From Ptiloglossa arizonensis (lineage: Eukaryota; Arthropoda; Insecta; Hymenoptera; Colletidae): DNA of 64,000 nt. The notes beneath the pieces were generated by a model that worked only from the letters and a program-made list of their open reading frames with translations, did not search any database and was not told where the DNA came from. This document shows positions 1 through 13,028 of this stretch, in pieces. A program made the position numbers and the translations under genes. Numbering within the stretch: position 1 is the stretch's first letter; every line of letters starts with the position of its first letter. The DNA is taken from assembly GCF_051014685.1 (NCBI RefSeq), contig NW_027478599.1, forward strand, positions 838,191 through 902,190, given 5' to 3'.

Positions 1-25
1 GAATGGCCCAGGGAAAAAATACACA

Positions 26-42
26 TACCGTTGTAATCGGGC
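26..42 (+). other. CENP-B-box-like motif 1 (first copy; present in most monomers)
   Basis: The sequence TACCGTTGTAATCGGGC has 7 of the 9 core bases of the mammalian CENP-B box (NTTCGNNNNANNCGGGN), missing only the TT. It agrees with 12 of 17 positions of the human consensus. It recurs every 177 bp. By a simple chance estimate a 7/9 match somewhere in a 177-bp unit is unremarkable, so this one is weak on its own. Monomers with ATGCCGCTGCAATCGGACG lose one more core base (CGGA). Confidence 0.35.
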
Positions 43-90
43 GAGTTTCGACTTTCAGATGCAATAGGAATTTTTGGGTTGGGTCAATAC

Positions 91-107
91 GTTCGCGAGA
101 TATGGGA
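91..107 (+). other. CENP-B-box-like motif 2 (first copy; present in most monomers)
   Basis: The sequence GTTCGCGAGATATGGGA matches 8 of 9 core bases of NTTCGNNNNANNCGGGN. The only miss is TGGG for CGGG. It lies on the same strand as motif 1, 65 bp downstream, in the most constant part of the monomer. Changes common elsewhere (CTTTCGCG, TTCGTGAG) leave the core match intact, while GCGAGGTATGG removes the central A. Binding by a CENP-B-like (pogo-transposase-derived) protein is inference only. Confidence 0.4.
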
Positions 108-134
108 CTTTGAAGCCAAGAAATGGTTGAGAAG

Positions 135-150
135 GCAAAAAATTTTTCGC
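135..150. other. A6T5 near-palindrome (first copy; one per consensus monomer)
   Basis: The sequence GCAAAAAATTTTTCGC is a 16-bp inverted repeat with one mismatched pair (positions 3 and 14). A-tracts of this kind are known to curve DNA and influence nucleosome placement. Several alleles exist at this spot across the array: GACAACAAATTTTTCGC, ACATCAAACTTTTCGC, GACAAGAAATGTTTCGC and GCATAAAATTTTTCGC. It is therefore one of the least constant parts of the monomer despite its structure. Confidence 0.6.
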
Positions 151-1949
151 AATTCTGCTGCTCCAAACGCTTAACCAGAATGGCCTAGGGAAAAAATACA
201 CATACCGTTGTAATCGGGCGAGTTTCTACTTTCAGATGCAATAGGAATTTTTGGGTTAGGTCAATCCTTTCGCGAGATATGGGAGTTTGAAGCTAAGAAA
301 TGGTTGAGAAGACATCAAACTTTTCGCCCTTCTGCTGCTCCAAACGCTTAACCAGAATGGCGTAGGGAAAAAATACACATACCGTTGTAATCGGGCGAGT
401 TTCTACTTTCAGATGCAATAGGAATTTTTGGGTTAGGTCAATCCGTTCGCGAGATATGGGAGTTTGAAACCAAGAAATGGTTGAGAAGGCAAACAATTTT
501 TCGCAATTCTCCTGCTCCAAACGCTTAACCAGAATGGCCTAGGGAAAAAATACACATACCGTTGTAATCGGGCGAGTTTCTACTTTCAGATGCAATAGGA
601 ATTTTTGGGTTAGGTCAATCCGTTCGCGAGATATGGGAGTTTGAAACCAAGAAATGGTTGAGAAGGCAAAAAATTTTTCGCAATTCTCCTGCTCCAAACG
701 CTTAACCTGAATGGCCCAGGGAAAAAATACACATACCGTTGTAATCGGGCGAGTTTCGACTTTCAGATGCAATAGGAATTTTTGGGTTGGGTCAATACGT
801 TCGCGAGATATGGGACTTTGAAGCCAAGAAATGGTTGAGAAGGCAAAAAATTTTTCGCAATTCTGCTGCTCCAAACGCTTAACCAGAACGGCCTAGGGAA
901 AAAATACACATACCGTTGTAATCGGGCGAGTTTCTACTTTCAGATGCAATAGGAATTTTTGGGTTAGGTCAATCCTTTCGCGAGATATGGGAGTTTGAAG
1001 CTAAGAAATGGTTGAGAAGACATCAAACTTTTCGCACTTCTGCTGCTCTAAACGCTTAACCAGAATGGCGTAGGGAAAAAATACACATACCGTTGTAATC
1101 GGGCGAGTTTCTACTTTCAGATGCAATAGGAATTTTTGGGTTAGGTCAATCCGTTCGTGAGATATGGGAGTTTGAGGCCAAGAAATGGTTGAGAAGGCAA
1201 AAAATTTTTCGCAATTCTGCTGCTCCAGACGCTTAACCAGAATGGCCCAGGGAAAAAATACACATACCGTTGTAATCGGGCGAGTTTCGACTTTCAGATG
1301 CAATAGGAATTTTTGGGTTAGGTCAATCCGTTCGCGAGATATGGGAGTTTGAAACCAAGAAATGGTTGAGAAGGCAAACAATTTTTCGCAATTCTGCTGC
1401 TCCAAACGCTTAACCAGAATGGCCTAGGGAAAAAATACACATACCATTGTAATCGGGCGAGTTTCTACTTTCAGATGCAATAGGAATTTTTGGGTTAGGT
1501 CAATCCGTTCGCGAGATATGGGAGTTTGAAGCTAAGAAATGGTTGAGAAGACAAGAAATGTTTCGCAATTCTGCTGCTCCAAACGCTTGACCAGAATGGG
1601 CTAAGGAAGAAATACACATACCGTTGTAATCGGGCGAGTTTCTACTATCAGATGCAATAGGAATTTTTGGGTTAGGTCAATCCGTTCGTGAGATATGGGA
1701 GTTTGAAGCCAAGAAATGGTTGAGAAGGCAAAAAATTTTTCGCATTTCTGCTGCTCGAAAGGCTTAACCAGAATGGCCTAGGGAAAAAATACACATACCG
1801 TTGTAATCGGGCGAGTTTCTACTTTCATCTGCAATAGGAATTTTTGGGTTAGGTCAATCCGTTCGCGAGATATGGGAGTTTGAAGCCAAGAAATGGTTGA
1901 GAAGGCAAAAAATTTTTCGCAATTCTGCTGCTCCAAACGCTTAACCAGA

Positions 1950-3365
1950 ATGGCCTAGGGAAAAAATACACATACCGTTGTAATCGGGCGAGTTTCTACT
2001 TTCAGATGCAATAGGAATTTTTGGGTTAGGTCAATCCTTTCGCGAGATATGGGAGTTTGAAGCTAAGAAATGGTTGAGAAGACATCAAACTTTTCGCAAT
2101 TCTGCTGCTCCAAATGCTTAACCAGAATGGCGTAGGGAAAAAATACACATGCCGCTGCAATCGGACGAGTTTCTACTTTCAGATGCAATAGGAATTTTTG
2201 GGTTAGGTCAATCCGCTCGCGAGATATGGGAGTTTGAAGCCAAGAAATGGTTGAGAAGGCAAAAAATTTTTCGCAATTCTGCGGCTCCAAACGCTTAACC
2301 AGAATGGCCTAGAGAAAAAATACACATACCGTTGTAATCGGGCGAGTTTCTACTTTCAGATGCAATAGGAATTTTTGGGTTAGGTCAATCCGTTCGTGAG
2401 ATATGGGAGTTTGAGGCCAAGAAATGGTTGAGAAGGCAAAAAATTTTTCGCAATTCTGCGGCTCCAAACGCTTAACCAGAATGGCCTAGGGAAAAAATAC
2501 AGATACCGTTGTAATCGGGCGAGTTTCTACTTTCAGATGCAACAGGAATTTTTGGGTTAGGTCAACCCGTTCGCGAGATATGGGAGTTTGAAACTAAGAA
2601 ATGGTTGAGAAGACAACAAATTTTTCGCACTTCTGCTGCTCCAGACGCTTAACCAGAATGGCCCAGGGAAAAAATACACATACCCTTGTAATCGGGCGTG
2701 TTTCGACTTTCAGATGCAATAGGAATTTTTGGGTTAGGTGAATCCGTTCGCGAGGTATGGGAGTTTGAAGCCAAGAAATGGTTGAGAAGGCAAAAAATTT
2801 TTCGCAATTCTGCTGCTCCAAACGCTTAACCAGAATTGCCTAGGGAAAAAATACACATACCGTTGTAATCGGGCGAGTTTCTACTATCAGATGCAATAGG
2901 AATTTTTGGGTTAGGTCAATCCGTTCGTGAGATATGGGAGTTTGAGTCCAAGAAATGGTTGAGAAGGCAAAAAATTTTTCAGAATTCTGCTGCTCCAAAC
3001 GCTTAACCAGAATGGGCTAGGGAAAAAATACACATACCGTTGTAATCGGGCGGGTTTCTACTTTCAGACGCAACGGGTATTTTTGGGTTAGGTCAATCCG
3101 TTCGCGAGATATGGGACTTTGAAACCAAGAAATGGTTGAGAAGGCAAAAAATTTTTCGCATTTCTGCTGCTCGAAAGGCTTAACCAGAATGGCCTAGGGA
3201 AAAAATACACATACCGTTGTAATCGGGCGAGTTTCTACTTTCATCTGCAATAGGAATTTTTGGGTTAGGTCAATCCGTTCGCGAGATATGGGAGTTTGAA
3301 GCCAAGAAATGGTTGAGAAGACAACAAATTTTTCGCAATTCTGCTGCTCCAAACGCTTGACCAGA
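1950..3365 (+). repeat. Long-range duplicate of 18,410-19,825
   Basis: About eight monomers match a block 16,460 bp away (93 monomers less the one base deleted near 13,953). Shared markers are the ATGCCGCTGCAATCGGACG monomer, the ACAGATACCG monomer near 2,500/18,960, TACCCTTGTAATCGGGCGTG near 2,682/19,142 and TTTTTCAGAATTCTG near 2,965/19,425. A few single-base differences exist (for example near 2,115 and 2,739). The match ends near 3,365, where GGGCTAAGG replaces GGCCTAGGG. Confidence 0.8.
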
Positions 3366-3611
3366 ATGGGCTAAGGAAAAAATACACATACCGTTGTAAT
3401 CGGGCGAGTTTCTACTTTCAGACGCAACGGGTATTTTTGGGTTAGGTCAATCCGTTCGCGAGATATGGGAGTTTGAAGCCAAGAAATGGTTGAGAAGGCA
3501 AAAAATTTTTCGCATTTCTGCTGCTCGAAAGGCTTAACCAGAATGGCCTAGGGAAAAAATACACATACCGTTGTAATCGGGCGAGTTTCTACTTTCATCT
3601 GTAATAGGAAT

Positions 3612-6600
3612 TTTTGGGTTAGGTCAATCCGTTCGCGAGATATGGGAGTTTGAAGCCAAGAAATGGTTGAGAAGGCAAAAAATTTTTCGCAATTCTGCTG
3701 CTCCAAACGCTTAACCAGAATGGCCTAGGGAAAAAATACACATACCGTTGTAATCGGGCGAGTTTCTACTTTCAGATGCAATAGGAATTTTTGGGTTAGG
3801 TCAATCCGTTCGCGAGATATGGGAGTTTGAAACCAAGAAATGGTTGAGAAGGCAAAAAATTTTTCGCAATTCTCCTGCTCCAAACGCTTAACCTGAATGG
3901 CCCAGGGAAAAAATACACATACCGTTGTAATCGGGCGAGTTTCGACTTTCAGATGCAATAGGAATTTTTGGGTTGGGTCAATACGTTCGCGAGATATGGG
4001 ACTTTGAAGCCAAGAAATGGTTGAGAAGGCAAAAAATTTTTCGCAATTCTGCTGCTCCAAACGCTTAACCAGAATGGCCTAGGGAAAAAATACACATACC
4101 GTTGTAATCGGGCGAGTTTCTACTTTCAGATGCAATAGGAATTTTTGGGTTAGGTCAATCCTTTCGCGAGATATGGGAGTTTGAAGCTAAGAAATGGTTG
4201 AGAAGACATCAAACTTTTCGCACTTCTGCTGCTCCAAACGCTTAACCAGAATGGCGTAGGGAAAAAATACACATACCGTTGTAATCGGGCGAGTTTCTAC
4301 TTTCAGATGCAATAGGAATTTTTGGGTTAGGTCAATCCGTTCGTGAGATATGGGAGTTTGAGGCCAAGAAATGGTTGAGAAGGCAAAAAATTTTTCGCAA
4401 TTCTCCTGCTCCAAACGCTTAACGTGAATGGCCCAGGGAAAAAATACACATACCGTTGTAATCGGGCGAGTTTCGACTTTCAGATGCAATAGGAATTTTT
4501 GGGTTAGGTCAATCCGTTCGCGAGATATGGGAGTTTGAAACCAAGAAATGGTTGAGAAGGCAAACAATTTTTCGCAATTCTCCTGCTCCAAACGCTTAAC
4601 CAGAATGGCCTAGGGAAAAAATACACATACCGTTGTAATCGGGCGAGTTTCTACTTTCAGATGCAATAGGAATTTTTGGGTTAGGTCAATCCGTTCGCGA
4701 GATATGGGAGTTTGAAGCCAAGAAATGGTTGAGAAGGCAAAAAATTTTTCGCAATTCTCATGCTCCAAACGCTTAACGTGAATGGCCCAGGGAAAAAATA
4801 CACATACCGTTGTAATCGGGCGAGTTTCGACTTTCAGATGCAATAGGAATTTTTGGGTTGGGTCAATACGTTCGCGAGATATGGGACTTTGAAGCCAAGA
4901 AATGGTTGAGAAGGCAAAAAATTTTTCGCAATTCTGCTGCTCCAAACGCTTAACCAGAATGGCCTAGGGAAAAAATACACATACCGTTGTAATCGGGCGA
5001 GTGTCTACTTTCAGATGCAATAGGAATTTTTGGGTTAAGTCAATCCTTTCGCGAGATATGGGAGTTTGAAGCTAAGAAATGGTTGAGAAGACATCCAACT
5101 TTTCGCACTTCTGCTGCTCTAAACGCTTAACCAGAATGGCGTAGGGAAAAAATACACATACCGTTGTAATCGGGCGAGTTTCTACTTTCAGATGCAATAG
5201 GAATTTTTGGGTTAGGTCAATCCGTTCGTGAGATATGGGAGTTTGAGGCCAAGAAATGGTTGAGAAGGCAAAAAATTTTTCACAATTCTGCTGCTCCAGA
5301 CGCTTAACCAGAATGGCCCAGGGAAAAAATACACATACCGTTGTAATCGGGCGAGTTTCGACTTTCAGATGCAATAGGAATTTTTGGGTTAGGTCAATCC
5401 GTTCGCGAGATATGGGAGTTTGAAACCAAGAAATGGTTGAGAAGGCAAACAATTTTTCGCAATTCTCCTGCTCCAAACGCTTAACCAGAATGGCCTAGGG
5501 AAAAAATACACATACCGTTGTAATTGGGCGAGTTTCTACTTTCAGATGCAATAGGAATTTTTGGGTTAGGTCAATCCGTTCGCGAGATATGGGAGTTTGA
5601 AGCTAAGAAATGGTTGAGAAGACAAGAAATGTTTCGCAATTCTGCTGCTCCAAACGCTTGACCAGAATGGGCTAGGGAAAAAATACACATACCGTTGTAA
5701 TCGGGCGAGTTTCTACTTTCAGATGCAATAGGACCTTTTGGGTTAGGTCAATCTGTTCGTGAGATATGGGAGTTTGAAGCCAAGAAATGGTTGAGAAGGC
5801 AAAAAATTTTTCACAATTCTGCTGCTCCAAACGCTTAACCAGAATGGCCCAGGGAAAAAATACACATACCGTTGTAATCGGGCGAATTTCGACTTTCAGA
5901 TGCAATAGGAATTTTTGGGTTACGTCAATCCGTTCGCGAGATGTTGGAGTTTGAAGCCAAGAAATAGTTGAGAATGAAAAAAATTTTTCGCAATTCTGCT
6001 GCTCCAAACGCTTAACCAGAATGGCCTAGGAAAAAAATACACCTACCGTTGTAATCGGGCGAGCTTCGACTTTCAGATGCAACTGGAATTTTTGGGTTAG
6101 GTCAATCCGTTCGCGAGATATGGGAGTTTGAAGACAAGAAACGGTTGAGAAGACAAGAAATTTTTCGCAATTCTGCTGCTCCAAACGCTTAACCAGAATG
6201 GCCTAGGGAAACAATACACATACCGTTGTAATCGGGCGAGTTTCTACTTTCAGATGCAATAGGAATTTTTGGGTTAGGTCAACCCGTTCGCGAAATATGG
6301 GAGTTTGAAGCCAAGAAATGGTTGAGAAGGCAAAAAATTTTTCGCAATTCTGCTGCTCCAAACGCTTAACCAGAATGGCCTAGGGAAAAAATACACATAC
6401 CGTTGTAATCGGGCGAGTTTCTACTTTCAGATGCAATAGGAATTTTTGGGTTAGGTCAATCCGTTCGCGAGGTATGGGAGTTTGAAGCCAAGAAATGGTT
6501 GAGAAGGCAAAAAATTTTTCGCAATTCTGCTGCTCCAAACGCTTAACCAGAATGGCCTAGGGAAAAAATACACATACCGTTGTAATCGGGCGAGTTTCTA

Positions 6601-6638
6601 CTTTCAGATGCAATAGGAATTTTTGGGTTAGGTCAATC
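3612..6638 (+). repeat. Segmental duplication, left copy (28-monomer offset)
   Basis: About 3.0 kb here matches 8,568-11,594 at an offset of exactly 4,956 bp (28 x 177). Rare shared markers include GGACCTTTTGGG near 5,732/10,688, AATAGTTGAGAATG near 5,964/10,920 and CACCTACCG near 6,041/10,997. The match begins after the GATGAAACAGG variant near 8,566 and ends where CCTTTCGCG replaces CCGTTCGCG near 6,638/11,594. Edges were judged by eye. Confidence 0.85.
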
Positions 6639-8232
6639 CTTTCGCGAGATATGGGAGTTTGAAGCTAAGAAATGGTTGAGAAGACATCAAACTTTTCGCA
6701 CTTCTGCTGCTCCAAACGCTTAACCAGAATGCCGTAGGGAAAAAATACACATACCGTTGTAATCGGGCGAGTTTCTACTTTCAGATGCAATAGGAATTTT
6801 TGGGTTAGGTCAATCCGTGCGTGAGATATGGGAGTTTGAGGCCAAGAAATGGTTGAGAAGGCAAAAAATTTTTCACAATTCTGCTGCTCCAGACGCTTAA
6901 CCAGAATGGCCCAGGGAAAAAATACACATACCGTTGTAATCGGGCGAGTTTCGACTTTCAGATGCAATAGGAATTTTTGGGTTAGGTCAATCCGTTCGCG
7001 AGATATGGGAGTTTGAAACCAAGAAATGGTTGAGAAGGCAAACAATTTTTCGCATTTCTCCTGCTCCAAACGCTTAACCAGAATGACCTAGGGAAAAAAT
7101 ACACATACCGTTGTAATTGGGCGAGTTTCTACTTTCATCTGCAATAGGAATTTTTGGGTTGGGTCAATCCGTTCGCGAGATATGGGAGTTTGAAGACAAG
7201 AAACGGTTGAGAAGACAAGAAATTTTTCGCAATTCTGCTGCTCCAAACGCTTAACCAGAATGGCCTAGGGAAACAATACACATACCGTTGTAATCGGGCG
7301 AGTTTCTACTTTCAGATGCAATAGGAATTTTTGGGTTAGGTCAACCCGTTCGCGAAATATGGGAGTTTGAAGCCAAGAAATGGTTGAGAAGGCAAAAAAT
7401 TTTTCGCAATTCTGCTGCTCCAAACGCTTAACCAGAATGGCCTAGGGAAAAAATACACATACCGTTGTAATCGGGCGAGTTTCTACTTTCAGATGCAATA
7501 GGAATTTTTGGGTTAGGTCAATCCTTTCGCGAGATATGGGAGTTTCAAGCTAAGAAATGGTTGAGAAGACATCAAACTTTTCGCACTTCTGCTGCTCCAA
7601 ACGGTTAACCAGAATGGCGTAGGGAAAAAATACACATACCTTTGTAATCGGGCGAGTTTCTACTTTCAGATGCAATAGGAATTTTTGGGTTAGGTCAATC
7701 CGTTCGTGAGATATGGGAGTTTGAGGCCAAGAAATGGTTGAGAAGGCAAAAAATTTTTCACAATTCTGCTGCTCCAAACGCTTAACCAGAATGGCCTAGG
7801 AAAAAAATACACCTACCGTTGTAATCGGGCGAGCTTCGACTTTCAGATGCAACAGGAATTTTTGGGTTAGGTCAATCCGTTCGCGAGATATGGGAGTTTG
7901 AAGACAAGAAACGGTTGAGAAGACAAGAAATTTTTCGCAATTCTGCTGCTCCAAACGCTTAACCAGAATGGCCTAGGGAAACAATACACATACCGTTGTA
8001 ATCGGGCGAGTTTCTACTTTCAGATGCAATAGGAATTTTTGGGTTAGGTCAACCCGTTCGCGAAATATGGGAGTTTGAAGCCAAGAAATGGTTGAGAAGG
8101 CAAAAAATTTTTCGCAATTCAGCTGCACCAAACGCTTAACCAGAATGGCCTCGGGAAAAAATACACATACCGTTGTAATCGGGCGAGTTTCTACTTTCAG
8201 ATGCAACAGGAATTTTTGGGTTAAGTCAATCC

Positions 8233-8249
8233 GTTCGCGAGATACGGGA
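8233..8249 (+). other. Complete CENP-B box core (9/9), site 1
   Basis: Here motif 2 reads GTTCGCGAGATACGGGA, which satisfies all nine fixed positions of NTTCGNNNNANNCGGGN. The monomer also has GTTAAGTCAA just upstream, a marker it shares with the other four full-core sites, so they descend from one T-to-C change. Confidence 0.5.
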
Positions 8250-8567
8250 GTTTGAAGCTAAGAAATGGTTGAGAAGACAACAAATTTTTCGCATTTCTGC
8301 TGCTCCAAACGCTTAACCAGAACGGCCTAGGGAAAAAATACACATACCGTTGTAATCGGGCGAGCTTCGACTTTCAGATGCAATAGGAATTTTTGTGTTA
8401 GGTCAATCCGTTCGCGAGATGTGGGAGTTTGAAGCCAAGAAATGGTTGAGAAGGCAACAAATTTTTCGCAATTCTGCTGCTCCAAACGCTTAACCAGAAT
8501 GGCCTAGGGAAAAAATACACATACCGTTGTAATCGAGCGAGTTTCTACTTTCAGATGAAACAGGAAT

Positions 8568-11500
8568 TTTTGGGTTAGGTCAATCCGTTCGCGAGATATG
8601 GGAGTTTGAAGCCAAGAAATGGTTGAGAAGGCAAAAAATTTTTCGCAATTCTGCTGCTCCAAACGCTTAACCAGAATGGCCTAGGGAAAAAATACACATA
8701 CCGTTGTAATCGGGCGAGTTTCTACTTTCAGATGCAATAGGAATTTTTGGGTTAGGTCAATCCGTTCGCGAGATATGGGAGTTTGAAACCAAGAAATGGT
8801 TGAGAAGGCAAAAAATTTTTCGCAATTCTCCTGCTCCAAACGCTTAACCTGAATGGCCCAGGGAAAAAATACACATACCGTTGTAATCGGGCGAGTTTCG
8901 ACTTTCAGATGCAATAGGAATTTTTGGGTTGGGTCAATACGTTCGCGAGATATGGGACTTTGAAGCCAAGAAATGGTTGAGAAGGCAAAAAATTTTTCGC
9001 AATTCTGCTGCTCCAAACGCTTAACCAGAATGGCCTAGGGAAAAAATACACATACCGTTGTAATCGGGCGAGTTTCTACTTTCAGATGCAATAGGAATTT
9101 TTGGGTTAGGTCAATCCTTTCGCGAGATATGGGAGTTTGAAGCTAAGAAATGGTTGAGAAGACATCAAACTTTTCGCACTTCTGCTGCTCCAAACGCTTA
9201 ACCAGAATGGCGTAGGGAAAAAATACCCATACCGTTGTAATCGGGCGAGTTTCTACTTTCAGATGCAATAGGAATTTTTGGGTTAGGTCAATCCGTTCGT
9301 GAGATATGGGAGTTTGAGGCCAAGAAATGGTTGAGAAGGCAAAAAATTTTTCGCAATTCTCCTGCTCCAAACGCTTAACGTGAATGGCCCAGGGAAAAAA
9401 TACACATACCGTTGTAATCGGGCGAGTTTCGACTTTCAGATGCAATAGGAATTTTTGGGTTAGGTCAATCCGTTCGCGAGATATGGGAGTTTGAAACCAA
9501 GAAATGGTTGAGAAGACATCAAACTTTTCGCACTTCTGCTGCTCCAAACGCTTAACCAGAATGGCCTAGGGAAAAAATACACATACCGTTATAATCGGGC
9601 GAGTTTCTACTTTCAGATGCAATAGGAATTTTTGGGTTAGGTCAATCCGTTCGCGAGATATGGGAGTTTGAAGCCAAGAAATGGTTGAGAAGGCAAAAAA
9701 TTTTTCGCAATTCTCCTGCTCCAAACGCTTAACGTGAATGGCCCAGGGAAAAAATACACATACCGTTGTAATCGGGCGAGTTTCGACTTTCAGATGCAAT
9801 AGGAATTTTTGGGTTGGGTCAATACGTTCGCGAGATATGGGACTTTGAAGCCAAGAAATGGTTGAGAAGGCAAAAAATTTTTCGCAATTCTGCTGCTCCA
9901 AACGCTTAACCAGAATGGCCTAGGGAAAAAATACACATACCGTTGTAATCGGGCGAGTGTCTACTTTCAGATGCAATAGGAATTTTTGGGTTAAGTCAAT
10001 CCTTTCGCGAGATATGGGAGTTTGAAGCTAAGAAATGGTTGAGAAGACATCAAACTTTTCGCACTTCTGCTGCTCTAAACGCTTAACCAGAATGGCGTAG
10101 GGAAAAAATACACATACCGTTGTAATCGGGCGAGTTTCTACTTTCAGATGCAATAGGAATTTTTGGGTTAGGTCAATCCGTTCGTGAGATATGGGAGTTT
10201 GAGGCCAAGAAATGGTTGAGAAGGCAAAAAATTTTTCACAATTCTGCTGCTCCAGACGCTTAACCAGAATGGCCCAGGGAAAAAATACACATACCGTTGT
10301 AATCGGGCGAGTTTCGACTTTCAGATGCAATAGGAATTTTTGGGTTAGGTCAATCCGTTCGCGAGATATGGGAGTTTGAAACCAAGAAATGGTTGAGAAG
10401 GCAAACAATTTTTCGCAATTCTCCTGCTCCAAACGCTTAACCAGAATGGCCTAGGGAAAAAATACACATACCGTTGTAATTGGGCGAGTTTCTACTTTCA
10501 GATGCAATAGGAATTTTTGGGTTAGGTCAATCCGTTCGCGAGATATGGGAGTTTGAAGCTAAGAAATGGTTGAGAAGACAAGAAATGTTTCGCAATTCTG
10601 CTGCTCCAAACGCTTGACCAGAATGGGCTAGGGAAAAAATACACATACCGTTGTAATCGGGCGAGTTTCTACTTTCAGATGCAATAGGACCTTTTGGGTT
10701 AGGTCAATCTGTTCGTGAGATATGGGAGTTTGAAGCCAAGAAATGGTTGAGAAGGCAAAAAATTTTTCACAATTCTGCTGCTCCAAACGCTTAACCAGAA
10801 TGGCCCAGGGAAAAAATACACATACCGTTGTAATCGGGCGAATTTCGACTTTCAGATGCAATAGGAATTTTTGGGTTACGTCAATCCGTTCGCGAGATGT
10901 TGGAGTTTGAAGCCAAGAAATAGTTGAGAATGAAAAAAATTTTTCGCAATTCTGCTGCTCCAAACGCTTAACCAGAATGGCCTAGGAAAAAAATACACCT
11001 ACCGTTGTAATCGGGCGAGCTTCGACTTTCAGATGCAACTGGAATTTTTGGGTTAGGTCAATCCGTTCGCGAGATATGGGAGTTTGAAGACAAGAAACGG
11101 TTGAGAAGACAAGAAATTTTTCGCAATTCTGCTGCTCCAAACGCTTAACCAGAATGGCCTAGGGAAACAATACACATACCGTTGTAATCGGGCGAGTTTC
11201 TACTTTCAGATGCAATAGGAATTTTTGGGTTAGGTCAACCCGTTCGCGAAATATGGGAGTTTGAAGCCAAGAAATGGTTGAGAAGGCAAAAAATTTTTCG
11301 CAATTCTGCTGCTCCAAACGCTTAACCAGAATGGCCTAGGGAAAAAATACACATACCGTTGTAATCGGGCGAGTTTCTACTTTCAGATGCAATAGGAATT
11401 TTTGGGTTAGGTCAATCCGTTCGCGAGGTATGGGAGTTTGAAGCCAAGAAATGGTTGAGAAGGCAAAAAATTTTTCGCAATTCTGCTGCTCCAAACGCTT

Positions 11501-11594
11501 AACCAGAATGGCCTAGGGAAAAAATACACATACCGTTGTAATCGGGCGAGTTTCTACTTTCAGATGCAATAGGAATTTTTGGGTTAGGTCAATC
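8568..11594 (+). repeat. Segmental duplication, right copy (28-monomer offset)
   Basis: This is the partner of 3,612-6,638. Most of it agrees closely, but a short patch at 9,516-9,538 carries the ACATCAAACTTTTCGC allele where the left copy (4,560-4,582) has GCAAACAATTTTTCGC. The flanking markers are unchanged, which looks like a short gene-conversion tract. Confidence 0.85.
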
Positions 11595-12303
11595 CGTTCG
11601 CGAGATATGGGAGTTTGAAGACAAGAAACGGTTGAGAAGACAAGAAATTTTTCGCAATTCTGCTGCTCCAAACGCTTAACCAGAATGGCCTAGGGAAACA
11701 ATACACATACCGTTGTAATCGGGCGAGTTTCTACTTTCAGATGCAATAGGAATTTTTGGGTTAGGTCAATCCGTTCGTGAGATATGGGAGTTTGAGGCCA
11801 AGAAATGGTTGAGAAGGCAAAAAATTTTTCACAATTCTGCTGCTCCAAACGCTTAACCAGAATGGCCTAGGAAAAAAATACACCTACCGTTGTAATCGGG
11901 CGAGATTCGACTTTCAGATGCAACAGGAATTTTTGGGTTAGGTCAATCCGTTCGCGAGATATGGGAGTTTGAAGACAAGAAACGGTTGAGAAGACAAGAA
12001 ATTTTTCGCAATTCTGCTGCTCCAAACGCTTAACCAGAATGGCCTAGGGAAACAATACACATACCGTTGTAATCGGGCGAGTTTCTACTTTCAGATGCAA
12101 TAGGAATTTTTGGGTTGGGTCAACCCGTTCGCGAAATATGGGAGTTTGAAGCCAAGAAATGGTTGAGAAGGCAAAAAATTTTTCGCAATTCAGCTGCACC
12201 AAACGCTTAACCAGAATGGCCTCGGGAAAAAATACACATACCGTTGTAATCGGGCGAGTTTCTACTTTCAGATGCAACAGGAATTTTTGGGTTAAGTCAA
12301 TCC

Positions 12304-12320
12304 GTTCGCGAGATACGGGA
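12304..12320 (+). other. Complete CENP-B box core (9/9), site 2
   Basis: Same sequence and upstream GTTAAGTCAA marker as site 1. It lies in the first unit of the tandem 4-monomer duplication. Confidence 0.5.
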
Positions 12321-13011
12321 GTTTGAAGCTAAGAAATGGTTGAGAAGACAACAAATTTTTCGCATTTCTGCTGCTCCAAACGCTTAACCAGAATGGCCTA
12401 GGGAAAAAATACACATACCGTTGTAATCGGGCGAGCTTCGACTTTCAGATGCAATAGGAATTTTTGTGTTAGGTCAATCCGTTCGCGAGATGTGGGAGTT
12501 TGAAGCCAAGAAATGGTTGAGAAGGCAACAAATTTTTCGCAATTCTGCTGCTCCAAACGCTTAACCAGAATGGCCTAGGGAAAAAATACACATACCGTTG
12601 TAATCGGGCGAGCTTCGACTTTCAGATGCAACAGGAATTTTTGGGTTAGGTCAATCCGTTCGCGAGATATGGGAGTTTGAAGACAAGAAACGGTTGAGAA
12701 GACAAGAAATTTTTCGCAATTCTGCTGCTCCAAACGCTTAACCAGAATGGCCTAGGGAAACAATACACATACCGTTGTAATCGGGCGAGTTTCTACTTTC
12801 AGATGCAATAGGAATTTTTGGGTTGGGTCAACCCGTTCGCGAAATATGGGAGTTTGAAGCCAAGAAATGGTTGAGAAGGCAAAAAATTTTTCGCAATTCA
12901 GCTGCACCAAACGCTTAACCAGAATGGCCTCGGGAAAAAATACACATACCGTTGTAATCGGGCGAGTTTCTACTTTCAGATGCAACAGGAATTTTTGGGT
13001 TAAGTCAATCC

Positions 13012-13028
13012 GTTCGCGAGATACGGGA
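13012..13028 (+). other. Complete CENP-B box core (9/9), site 3
   Basis: Same sequence, in the second unit of the tandem 4-monomer duplication, exactly 708 bp from site 2. Confidence 0.5.

Noticed and set aside
76..83. Telomere-like GGGTTAGG in every monomer (positions 76-83)
   Set aside because: Only one partial TTAGGG register per monomer with no tandem hexamers. An 8-bp coincidence is not telomeric repeat.
78..108. Possible RNA polymerase III B-box (GGTCAATCC resembling GGTTCGANTCC), as if the satellite came from a tRNA or 5S gene
   Set aside because: Two bases are missing from the box, no A-box or cloverleaf can be drawn around it, and no terminator lies at a suitable distance.
1..177. 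Internal subrepeat of about 59 bp within the monomer, suggested by the three A/T tracts near 14-19, 69-75 and 137-147
   Set aside because: The tracts are not evenly spaced and the sequence between them does not align, so there is no convincing ancient trimer.
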